In this document: positions 42,341 to 52,138 of the stretch, piece by piece
Numbering within the stretch: position 1 is the stretch's first letter
How the letters are laid out: the number at the start of each line of letters is the position of its first letter
Origin: Papaver somniferum
Lineage: Eukaryota; Streptophyta; Magnoliopsida; Ranunculales; Papaveraceae
Reading direction: 5' to 3'
Length of the DNA: 64,000 nt
Assembly: GCF_003573695.1 (NCBI RefSeq)
Contig: NC_039359.1
Location: 157,968,210-158,032,209 of the forward strand
Made by a program: the position numbers and the translations under genes
Notes under the pieces: model-generated
Told to the model about the DNA's origin: nothing
Databases searched by the model: none
What the model saw: the letters and a program-made list of their open reading frames with translations, nothing else

Positions 42341-43596
42341 TTTGTGCTTAGGTAGAATTTTTAGGTTTTTATTTTTTTTACAATTATTTGTTCCTTTTTA
42401 CGTTTCTTTTTGTTTCTTTGATTTACAGGTTCGAAGTGGAGCACTAAGGACTTGGAGAGGAAAAAGCTTAAAGCGAAAAGCGAAAAGAGAAGAAAAAAGG
42501 ACAATTTTAGGATTTAATTTTTAATTTTTAATTTTTTTTAGAGTGTGTGTGGAAAACTGTAATTTTTTTATTTATTTATTTTGGACTTTGGACTTTAAAC
42601 AATTGGACTTTATTTTATTTTTACCCTACGGAAGGGTATTATTAAAAAAAAAAAATTATATAAATTGTGTGCAGGGAAGGACGACGATTACTATATCGTC
42701 TCGGCCCCTCGGGTTCGTACATGACATAGGAGTCGTGACCCGAGTCGACTTCAACGGTTCATCCCCGTCTGGTACGGGAGGTAAGTCCATCGAAACACTC
42801 GCGAATCTCCTGTAAGCGAGTTACTGTATTCCTTAAGGTGATTCATTGATTGAGGACGAATTTGGACTGTTTTTAAATTCCTAGTAAAGGTAAAGGCCTG
42901 GCCAATACAAGATAAGGGTTCGGATTTCATCACCGCTCCCTTCTTGCCCGCCTTAGGAAAACGAAACCTAACGCGAACCCAAGCTTAAAACTAGACTAGA
43001 ACGAGACCGATAGGGTAACGCGCTTATTAGGAAAAAATTTCGAAGGATATTGGTTACTTTCTTAAGCACACCTTGAAGTTCATAATGGTTTCTGTGAGTT
43101 GAATGCGTGACTGCGCCGCCTTGTGATAGCGGTGAGGCCTTGGGTATCAAAGCTCCACTGAGCTTCCCTCGCCTCGATTCAACTTACTTTGACTCGGATT
43201 GATTCCAGAGGGGTTTGCTTAAATCGTAATGAATTCCCTTTCGAGATATAGAAGCTAGTCTAGAAACAATCTAAGTGAGCCATCATGCTTGTTGTTTGCT
43301 AGAAATCTCTAGGTTTGCTGTGGTAAAGTCGAGTCAGCCTGCTTTGTGATTGCTATAACCTTCCTGTTAGGATTTTTATTTCTTTTTGATTTTTTTTTAG
43401 TGTATGCCCGATTTTGTTAATAGGGCTTGGAAAAGAGATACTCTAGGTCGATTGATTAGCGAAAAACCTAGTAGTTCTTCTGATATAAGCAGGGAGCGAA
43501 GACTCTTCTTTAGAGAGCCCCGTTTTTGGAAACTTCAGTTTTGAGAATCTGCGTCTTTTTTAAGAAATTTCTCCTAGTCCTTTGGTAGTGCTAGAA
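42341..43596 (+). promoter_or_regulatory. Conserved leader of element B
   Basis: Has the same landmarks as A: ACCCTACGGAAGGGT (about 42622-42636), hairpin GACGAT/ATCGTC (42683-42688 with 42695-42700), the CTCGGCCCCTCGGG block, and AATGCGTGACTGCGCCGCC near 43103. After about 43380 it departs from A and D and runs into gag. Confidence 0.55.
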
Positions 43597-44941
43597 ATGG
43601 AAACTTTAAAAGCTTTATTGAACCCAACTAGGACCTCTCGTCCGTCTTGTATCAAGTTAGCTGAAACCGAGGAAAATTATGAACTCAAACCTGGGACTTT
43701 ACAGATGCTCCCAACCTTTTTAGGAAAAGAGAATGAGAACCCGTATTTTCATGTTAGGGAATTTGAGGAAGTATGTAGTACTCTGAAAATTAAAAACCTT
43801 AGTGATGATGCACTGAAACTTAGGTTATTCCCCTTTTCCTTAAAAAATAAAGCCAAATCTTGGCTGTATAGTTTGGATTCTGAGTCAATTGAAACCTATG
43901 AACAACTTACATCTTCCTTTATACATAAGTTTTTCCCAAGGCACAAAACATCGTCTATTAGGACAAAAATTTGTACTTTTGCTCAACAAGAGGGAGAATC
44001 TTTATATAGGTATTTCGAAAGGTTCAATGACTTAATTTCTCAATGTCCTCATCATGGTTTAGAGAAGGTTAGGTTAGTTCAGATCCTCTACGAGGGTTTA
44101 GACTATTCAACAACGACCATGGTTGAGTCCTTATGCACAGGTGGGTTTGAGAATAAAACTGTTGATGAGGCGATGACATTTTTGAATGAAATCGCCAATA
44201 AGACCCAACAATGGGAAAATAATAGGGAACCTAGAAAACAATTCTTCTAAGTAGAGGAATTGTCAATAGGGTAGAAGGATCCTATGAGTCAGATGCTAAA
44301 ATAACATCCATAGCCAAAAGGTTAGAAGCGTTGGAATTAGGTCATTCTAGTGGTACTAGTGGTAGAATAGAGCCATTTTGGGAAGACTATACTGTTGAAG
44401 AGCAAGCCAATGCTCTTTATAACAACACTAGATTCGATAACCGTCAGAAGTTTGACCCTTATTCAGAAACCTATAACCCTGGCTGGAGAAACCATCCCAA
44501 CCTTTCTTGGTCTAAGGGCCAGAATAAAGGTCAGTCTAGTAACTCTCAAGCTCCCCCAAGTTTTGGCTATCCTAAGAATCCTTCAGCCCCGACACAGTTT
44601 CAGAACCCTTCGGATAAGAAGATTATGAGTTTAAAGAGTCTCTTGCTTTGTTAACTCGTAACACTATAGAGTTTCAGCAATCTGTTGCTCAAGGTATAGA
44701 AGAAAATAAGAGAATAGGTCAGGCTAACTCTCAGGATATTTCCGAGTTGAAAACCCAGGTTAGTCATATAAATGAGTCTTTGAGGGAAAAAGGTAAGTTT
44801 CCTAGTCAAACTCAACCCAATCCTAAAGCAGAGAAATCGTACAATCATGTGAACTTTATTACAACCCTTAGGAGTGGAAAGAAAAAGTTGACAATAAGGT
44901 TGCCATGCCTGATAGTGAACAGATGTAGTTCACCCTTATGA
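43597..44941 (+). pseudogene. Athila-type gag, frameshifted
   Basis: Start at ATG 43597 (METLKALLNPTRTSRPSCIK). The first frame runs to 44250 and holds the gag core: FPFSLKNKAKSWLYSLDSES, TSSFIHKFFPRHKTSSI, EGESLYRYFERFNDLISQCP and LVQILYEGLDYSTTTMVESL. Later frames at 44331-44654 and 44648-44941 give DPYSETYNPGWRNHPNLSWS, a signature of Athila gag, then a helical region. Gag would form the particle that packages element RNA. At least two frameshifts or stops interrupt it. The C-terminal zinc knuckle was not seen. Confidence 0.85.
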
Positions 44942-45215
44942 GCAGAAAATGAGGAGACTGATAGAGTCTCCAAAGAGACCAATGAGGGTCCTGATGAGCC
45001 CGGCTTTGTTCCAGAGCCCCATTCCCCCAGCTGCTAGTTCCGACTAAGAGGGAGTCCAACTTTAACGATATATTGGAGGTTTTTAAGTAGGTTAATATCA
45101 ACTTTCCATTATTAGATGCAATTAGGCAGATTCCCTCTTATGCCAAGTTCCTTAAGGACTTGTGTACGCGAAAGCGTAAGTCAGTGTCCAGAAGAAAGCC
45201 TTCATAGCTAGTCAT

Positions 45216-45677
45216 GTGAGTTCTATTATTCAGAATACCACTACTCCTAAGTATAAAGACCCAGGGTCCCCTACCATTGCTTGTACAATAGGTAAGTACC
45301 GTGTTGAGAAAGCGTTGCTTGACTTAGGAGCCAGTGTGAACTTACTGCCATACCATGTGTACCTTAAGCTAGGACTTGGTGAGATGAAACCTACACAGAT
45401 GACACTTCAGTTAGCTAGGTCCGTTAAAATTCCTCGTGGTGTGATCGAGGATGTTCTCATAGAGGTCGACAAGTTTATATATCCGGTGGATTTTGTTATC
45501 CTAGATACCCAACCTATCCCTGACCCAGAGAACCAAATACCAGTGATTTTAGGTCGCCCGTTTTTAGCTACATCCAATGCGATCATTAACTGTCGAAATG
45601 GTATTATGAATTTGTCTTTTGGTAATATGACTATTGAGCTGAACATTTTTAATATTAGTAAGCTACCCCTGAGCTAG
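45216..45677 (+). pseudogene. Athila-type aspartic protease
   Basis: The open frame carries KYKDPGSPTIACTIG, the active-site segment ALLDLGASVNLLPYHVY (DLGAS in place of the common DTGA, as in Athila), then VDFVILDTQ and PVILGRPFLATSNAIINCRN. These are the flap-side and ILGRPFL motifs of Ty3/gypsy proteases. It would process the polyprotein. The domain itself is intact, but flanking stops separate it from gag and from the next ORF. In a full Athila element, reverse transcriptase would follow; here it does not. Confidence 0.88.
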
Positions 45678-45703
45678 ATGACACGTGCATTGAAGAGGTC
45701 AAC

Positions 45704-46604
45704 ATGATAGGAACCTTAGTTCCGAAGTCTGTACCAAACACCGAATCGGAAGATCCATTAGAGAGTTGTCTAGCCCGTTTTAGCATGGATTTCGACGATG
45801 ATAGCAACATTGAACAAGTAAATGCTCTGTTGGATTCTATTCCTATGTTAGATACCGATAGATGGAAATCTAGGTTTGAACCATTACTAGCTACCGAATC
45901 TACCTTAAGCCCTTATTTCGAAGAGCCTAAAGATCCTCCTAAGTTGGACCCCAATTATGCATTTGTAGGCCCATCTGAGATTTTGCCTATAACTTCCGAT
46001 TTGGATAGTGATCATGAGATTAGGCCAGTAACCGTGCTTCAACACAATAAGGAAACTCTAGGGATGACCATAGAGGATATGAAACATATAAGTCCTATAG
46101 CTAGTATACCTCAAAAGAATTTAGAGGATGAACCACCTGATTATAACTCAGAGAAAGCAATTGACCTTTTTCAGGAACCGGATGGTCTAGAAATTAGGAA
46201 TATTGTGACTAGTTTATCTAGGGACACCCAAAACCTAAATTTGGGGGTAGAGATGTCAATTATCCCCAGTAGAAGTCCCTAACTTGGGACTCAAGCCTAG
46301 TGCATCTGAGGTATCGCTTGAGTCTATTCAGACTCCACAACCTGATCCGCCTGATACTGTTCAGGAGGAAATCCATATATTAGAAACCCGTTTTTCGGAT
46401 GAATCTATTTTTCAAGACACTCTTATGAAGCCCAACTGGAGGCTCTGGATAGATCCGGTTGTCTTGCAAGAAACCTTAGATGAGGATGTGCTCCTTCTGT
46501 TCATTTTTCTGAGCCAGTGCAGTTGTCTCATATTGGTGTTAGCTCTATTTGGTATTATGGACCCACAACTTTTTCGGCTATTGGTATATGACTTTGGAAG
46601 GTGA
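45704..46604 (+). pseudogene. Element B version of the unknown ORF, with C-terminal membrane segment
   Basis: The first frame (45704-46282) is acidic. It has EKAIDLFQEPDGLEIRNIVT and SLSRDTQNLNLG, matching EEAIDHFQESDDLYIREVVT and SLSRDT in element D. A one-base change of frame at about 46282 leads to 46284-46604 with ETRFSDESIFQ and a hydrophobic helix (about 46487-46555). It ends in DPQLFRLLVYDFGR, the tail shared with A and D. It occupies the place where reverse transcriptase would be expected. The N-terminal Tyr-rich part of A and D is absent. Confidence 0.6.
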
Positions 46605-47805
46605 AGATCCTTTTTGAGGTATTTGATGTCTGGCTGAAGACTTTAAACTTAGCACTTCTTGGGAGGTAACCTAATCTCACGCAACACGGTAATATCTTTC
46701 CTCAACCCTTTTTGCTTCAAGTGGTAACAATTTCTCCTCGTTCATGCTGTTAATTTTATCATTGGAAACATTGAGGACAATGTTAGATTTAAGTTTGGGG
46801 GTATGGGAAAATCTTTTAGTTGCAATAAATAAACTCCAGAGCCTAGAAATTTATGCGTATTCAGGATGGCACTAACTAATCTAAGTGGATGGAAACATCT
46901 TGGTTGTAGGAGTTGAGGAACCAATCTGATTAGATGGAAACATCTATAGAGTCTATCCATAAAAGCATAGAGCTCAGGTGTTAGAAATAACATGATAGTT
47001 GCACCATATCTCGTTGAGTCCTTTTCACTTCTATTTTTATTTTGTTTTTAAACTATGTTTCTCTAAGTGATAGGTGGGGCCCACGATTCAAGTTGTTACC
47101 AATGCTAGGGTGAATTAGAGTGATTGAGATACCATGAAAAAAAAATGGTAGTTACCAAAAAGTTGAAAATAAAATAAAATTGAGACCAGACCATTTGACC
47201 AAAAGGAATAAATTCAATAAAGTCGACCACTGGTACCCTTGTATATGCCAGTTGTGTTGACCTAGAGTTAGGTTATCGACCACTGGTTCCCTTGTATATG
47301 CCAGTGTGTTGATATTAGTCAGACTAGTATCTCAATCCATTAGGATAGGTTCATTTTGGCGGAGGCCTTCAGACAGATATGGGAAACGCCGTTCACTTAG
47401 TAAACATCAAAACCATCTATGTTTTTCTATATCCATCTCTTAATCTTTCCATGTAATTAGTTTGACTCCGAATATGATGTCCATAGTGCAACTATCTGAG
47501 TAGAGCTTTGTCACTTATATATGAATTTTAGTATGCTTGAGTGCAAACTCGTGTACATCAATTGGAATTTCGCATCAGGGTACTTCCTCTTGTAGTCAAT
47601 AAGTATGCCAACCAAGGAGATTCTTTAGTGCCTTCCAAGGTTCGTTGTAGATAGCTAGGGTCTGGAGTAATGGTTTTGTGGGTACACCTCTAGTAAACCC
47701 TCCGGAGACAACACTCCGCCACTAGGGCCACCTAGGGGTTCAAATGATTTTCCTTTCTAGAATAAATTTGCTCGAGGACTAGCAAATAATAAGTTTGGGG
47801 GTATT
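46605..47805 (+). other. 3' non-coding region of element B
   Basis: Same motif order as A: CTTGGGAGGTAACC (about 46658), ACATTGAGGACAATGTTAG (about 46768), a first AAGTTTGGGGGTA tract (about 46791), the GACCACTGG..CCCTTGTATATGCCAG phrase twice (about 47224 and 47277) and a second AAGTTTGGGGGTATT at 47791-47805. No gene. Confidence 0.6.
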
Positions 47806-49019
47806 TGATAGACGCATTTTTGTGTCTAATTTGTCCTCAATGTCCGTATTGTTGGAACTCTATTTTTGTACTAATATTGTGTTTTTATGTATTTTTAGGA
47901 AATAAACATTTTTGGAAAATTCGGCTCGAAAAGTTGATTTTTGCACCCGGAGGACAAGTGTTATTCAGACTCTCTCTTTTGGATAAGGGGTAACCTAATT
48001 ACTAAGAGGCACCCCCAGGTCACCCCCAAGGCATCTGCTATTCACACCCCAGTCCAGGATAGGGGGCATATCATCTTCAACCTTTTGAAATTCAAATTTT
48101 GGCGGGAAAAAATTGTTCTTGAACTGCCGTGACTAGGGTTGAGGATTTGAAGGTGTTCCAGTGATATTCAACGGCCCAAATTAAATGGGTTTGTTCCTAG
48201 GGCCTAGACAGAGCTGGTATGGGTGTTGGATTCGGTCAAATTTGGTTAGATAATCGGTGGGAATCAAAACATGGAAGATATTCTCAAATAGGGAAGATAT
48301 TATATTCTTGGAATTGTTGGATGGAAGAGACGTGCATGGGTTAACTCTATTGGATGGAAACTTCTCCTACAACTCAGAGATGATGCGTGAAAGAGATAAA
48401 CCAGGAAACAATCCATAACAAATCAGAGAAATAAATAAAAAAATATTTCGGAAAATATTATTTTTATGGCAGGATATTCTTGGAGTTATTACAAGGATTG
48501 GAGTGACCTGTTGTGTATAAATAGGTCCATAGTGTCGAGCATAAGGGGTGAGCGAAGTTTAGAGAGAATTTGGAGAGGTTTAGAGAACTACAGAGCAATA
48601 AAATCCAGGTTGCAGAGATTCTGGTTCTGCTACTGCTGCTGCTGCTGCGAGGAGGAAGAACGTGAAGAACAGACTCTCCAAGACCGTCGTTTACCAACAG
48701 TGACATCGACTGTCATCTGTGGGTCGTAGTTTCCCAACGACAACAGCACTTCACCTGTGTCGTTGACTCTGGACGCCTTCTGTGGGTCGCAAAATCCTGT
48801 TTTACATCATTTTCTTGTCTTTCTCTTCATTGTAAGACACTTTTGAGCATCAATGAAATATTTTGAGAGGTTTTCCAACATGATGAGCCGCTAAACTACC
48901 TGGTGACTGAGGCGACGGAGGATCTATTCACTCATGTTTGATTGGTAAATTCTTTTTATAATTTCTTAATTATTTATTTTATTTAATTCACTTGGATCAA
49001 TAAAAAAAGAGATAAAAAT
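47806..49019 (+). repeat. 3' LTR of element B, truncated
   Basis: Matches the 5' LTR from TGATAGACGC through GAGATAAAAATG, then stops; the last roughly 340 bases are absent. The next base starts host sequence that reads NARADEHHALAAEW in frame. Confidence 0.9.
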
Positions 49020-50085
49020 GCAACGCTCGTGCTGATGAGCACCACGCCTTAGCAGCTGAGTGGCATGAAAAGAGAACACTGATGGTTGATATGCAAAATA
49101 AGTACAATCATGACCGTCGTCTGTTTAACGGTACGCTGCTATGGACACGTGATAACCTGCATGAAGCTCGAGGACATGCTTCGGACTTAGAGGCTAAAGT
49201 GCGCTTTTTGGAAGGAGAGTTACAACAGTCTCGTTCTTTCTTAGGACCCGTGGTTAGGGATAGTGTGCTGCATCTTACTGAGGAAAGAGATAATGCTAGG
49301 GCTGAGGTTGGTGCTCTTAGTAAAGCCCTAGCAACGTCTCGAGCTGATGTTGCCCGCCAAGTGGAGTCTGGAAGAGATCTTGAAGTAAATGTGTATCGAC
49401 TCCATAAAAGGATGGGGGAGATGAATGATGAAGTCAACCATCTTTGTCACTTGGATTCAATGAAGCAGGTAGACTTAGATGCGAGTCAATTTTCTCTTAC
49501 GAACCTTCAAACGGATTATAAGAAACTATCCGACGAATATGACTTTCTTGATGAGGCACGGGACACAGTTGTTAATGAGTATGAAGAGGCTTCGGCTAAT
49601 GTCGAAGGTATAACCTCGTTTTATCGAGTGTGATTCTGTTATTTCTTTGTTTTAACCCCTAGGTATTTCTTGTTTTCAGCACTCGAGGGACAGCTTCACG
49701 CAGCAAATGATGAGCTTAAAAAAGCTCAATCTGCCTTAGTGTAGCAGGAAGGACAAGCCAACTATTTCAAAGGGTTGGCCGCGTCTCGTGTGGAAGCAGC
49801 AGAGATTGCCTCCAAAGAGGTGGAACGCCTATATGTGTTATTGTCTCAAGCCCACCAGCGGACCGCTGTTATCACATATAAAGCTCGATGTTAGTTGGCT
49901 GAGGAAACCAACAAAGTCCTAGACAAGATTGAACTTGATCTCAAAATCGAACATGGTCTTGTAAAGAATTATCCGCGTCGTCCCCTACCCGGGCCCTTGC
50001 CTGGTTCTTCTGGGCCTTCTTCAGATGGTAGCGTACCTTCATCTCGCAAAGACAATCCTGTTGATGGAGCTGTATCGTCCAAGTA
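49020..50085 (+). pseudogene. Retroelement antisense ORF, 3' exons (coiled coil)
   Basis: Resumes after element B with NARADEHHALAAEWHEKR and runs to 49607 as a continuous helical frame (LEAKVRFLEGELQQSRSFLG, LTEERDNARAEVGALSKALA, YRLHKRMGEMNDEVNHL). An intron at 49608-49679 (GT-AG) joins in phase to ALEGQLHAANDELKKAQSAL. TAG stops at about 49742 and 49892 interrupt the last exon, which ends PSSRKDNPVDGAVSSK at 50085. The long coiled coil suggests a structural or multimerising protein. It converges tail to tail with the minus-strand integrase. Codons lost when element B's right end was deleted cannot be ruled out. Confidence 0.6.
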
Positions 50086-50639
50086 GATTTCTTTTATTAG
50101 TCATAGAAAGTTGATCCTTGTTGATTATATAGTTTCGGATCATTTTTTGGTTTGTTTCTTGCTCTATCTTATTTGCTGAACTTGTAATCAACTCTTTATG
50201 AAATGGATCATCCTTTGGGTACACCTACGTTATAAGTTCATTTTTATTTTAAATATTTTGAAACGTTAAATTATAAATAACTTGCTTTGTAAAAAGTTAA
50301 AGAGTGTTTGAGTGCGACATCGAAGGTAAATACCTTCGTGATCGTCTTGAGACATGTCAGCCCGCTGGCGAATCCTGGGCTAGAGGATTCCCAAACAGTG
50401 GGGGACGAGGAAGCGTTCTGGGATATGGGATGCTTATTTGAAATATTTACATGCACCCATTCCGTCGACCCGCTGCCTTAAAATTGGTTGGGTATCTCTT
50501 TCTGCTGGGTGCCTTCCCCCTGGTCTTACACTCATAGACACTGATAGGGGAGCTATGAGAGATTGTAGATTAACTACTTTCCCCAATATTGTTAATTTAT
50601 TATGTAACGTACATGCGTTCAACCAACGAGCCTTTTGTC
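50086..50639. other. Region between the converging ORFs
   Basis: No credible ORF. It has a T-rich stretch at about 50225-50285 and the phrase ATTCCGTCGACCCGCTGCC at about 50459. It probably holds the 3' untranslated ends of both opposing units. Confidence 0.4.
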
Positions 50640-51838
50640 CATTTCGTTTGCTTGAAGATTTTGCAAAAAGTTTGTTTGATTGATAGGTTGAGGCCTGCTA
50701 CTCCTCGTCCAGAGAGAGAAACATGTAGAGCGATTGCGCTGCCTTTCAGATTGCGAAGATAATAGGAACCGTTTCCCGCAATGTCGTGTATTATAAAAGG
50801 TCCTCCTCATGTAGGTGCTAACTTGCCCCATTTCTTCTCTCGTTGATACTGCGGGATTGTTCTTAGCACATACTGCCCTTCTACAAAATTTCGAAGCTTA
50901 ACCTTTTTATTGTATTCTCTCGCTAATCTTCGTTGATAATTTTCCATCTTTTGCAATGCTGCTTCCCTCCTTTCTTCCAGGTCTTCCAGTCTCTCTAACA
51001 TCATGTCTGTTGTGAGATTTTTCTCCCATGCTTCGGTCTTTGTGGTTGGCATGAGGATCTCTGTTGGGATGACTGTTTCAGCTCCATAAGTGAGGAGAAA
51101 TGGGGATTCCCCGGTGGCAGATCTTCGTGTTGTCCTGTATGCCCATAAGGGCGAGGGTCTTGTTAGTAGCTTCCGCTTGTCCGTTGCTCTGAGGGTATAT
51201 GGGAGTGGACTTGTTCTTCCTTATTTTGAAAGTGTCGAAGAGCATGTATATATTTTTTCCCTGTAGTTGTTTAAAATTATCGGACACGATTTCCGCTGGT
51301 ATGCCAAACCTGCAAATGATGTTTTGCAATATGAAAGTGAACACATCCACGTCTCTGATCCTGGCTAAGGCTTTAGCTTCCACCCATTTACTGAAGTAGT
51401 CCGTGGCTACTATCAAAAATCGTCTTTTCCCTGATCCTTCGATGAAAGGCCCAACGATATCTATGCCCCATTTTTCAAATGGCCACGGACTATCCACAGA
51501 ATTCAACGTTGTTGCTGGTGCGTGTATCTTTTTGGCGAAACGCTGACATTCTTCACATCGTCGGGACATTCTTGAAGCATCTTGTATCATTGTGGGCCAG
51601 TAATATCCTTGCATTTTTACTTTGTCGGCTAGTGATCTCATACCGATATGATTCCCTGCGTCACCATAATGGATGTCGTTTAGAATTCGATGCCCCTCTT
51701 TCCTGGATAAGCAACGTAGTAACGGTCCGAGAAAAGATTTTTTGTACAAGACCCCATCCCGAAGATCATATCTTCCTACTTTGGAGAGTATTTTCCTGGC
51801 TTGTTTATGATCCGCGGGAATATGAAAAGCCTTTCTAG
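50640..51838 (-). pseudogene. Ty3/gypsy integrase (minus strand)
   Basis: Starts at the truncation near 51838 with HIPADHKQARKILSKVGRYD and LRDGVLYKKSF. The HHCC zinc finger follows (IHYGDAGNHIGMRSLADKV, then CEECQRFAKKIHAP). The catalytic core has WGIDIVGPF (first Asp), EIVSDN (second Asp; the usual SDNGTQF reads SDNFKQL) and PQSNGQAEATNKTL (Glu). A frameshift near 51140 leads to TPTTKTEAW-type text, a helical linker (LEERREAALQKMENYQRRLA) and the GPY/F module, seen as GGPFIIHDIAGNGSYYLRNL after a stop in place of Trp. It would insert element cDNA into the genome. It is inactive because of the frameshift and stop. Upstream RT and RNase H are missing. Confidence 0.9.
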
Positions 51839-52138
51839 AAATGCTTGATAAACCAGCAAAATTTAGTTTTTTTTTTTTTTTGTATTCTATTAAGTGTTTT
51901 ATATATTATTAGCTTCGTAAATTAAATCATAATTATGATCTTTTGTTGTCCTAATGAGGAATCGGTGTTAGCTAGTCAAGTTTTTATGGCATACATGATA
52001 TAGCACATTTATTTATATTTGGTTCATTTAGCTGCTTACTAGAATTTGTTTCTTTTAGCATAATCGGCGATGGTTAGTTTCTGAATTCAAAGTTTCCGTG
52101 TTTTAAAAGACAATGATTACTGTGTTCTTTCATTTCAG
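51839..52138 (+). other. Intron 1 remnant of NPR1-like copy 2
   Basis: AT-rich sequence between the truncated integrase and the 3' splice site (TTTCAG) at 52138. It contains a T run (about 51870-51884). The first exon of the gene, expected to the left, is absent. Confidence 0.6.

Larger units (their letters stand above)
40767..49019 (+). mobile_element. Athila-like LTR element B (gag and protease, no polymerase), 3' LTR truncated
   Basis: 5' LTR 40767-42316, primer site 42323, leader to about 43380, decayed gag (43597-44941), protease (45216-45677), then an ORF related to that of A and D (45704-46604), and a 3' LTR starting at 47806 that stops at 49019. No reverse transcriptase, RNase H or integrase is seen between protease and the 3' LTR. 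The gag and protease are Athila-like, which ties the A/B/D family to Ty3/gypsy Athila. Host ORF sequence resumes right after the truncated LTR, so the right end suffered a deletion and no target duplication remains. Confidence 0.9.
29479..51838 (-). mobile_element. Tat-like Ty3/gypsy element (minus strand) with antisense ORF, truncated and nested
   Basis: Composite call. The integrase lies on the minus strand at 50640-51838, and a long multi-exon ORF lies on the plus strand at 30890-50085, tail to tail with it. In the Tat lineage (for example maize Grande) an extra ORF can lie antisense between integrase and the 3' LTR, which fits. The element would run right to left, with its 3' LTR around 29479-30880. 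Protease, RT and RNase H are missing: the element stops at 51838 against NPR1-like copy 2. Elements A and B were inserted later. Without two LTRs the boundaries are inferred, and two unrelated fragments remain an alternative. Confidence 0.5.

Noticed and set aside
42303..42815. Short frames in the leader of element B
   Set aside because: They overlap the primer site and leader and are not conserved in A or D.
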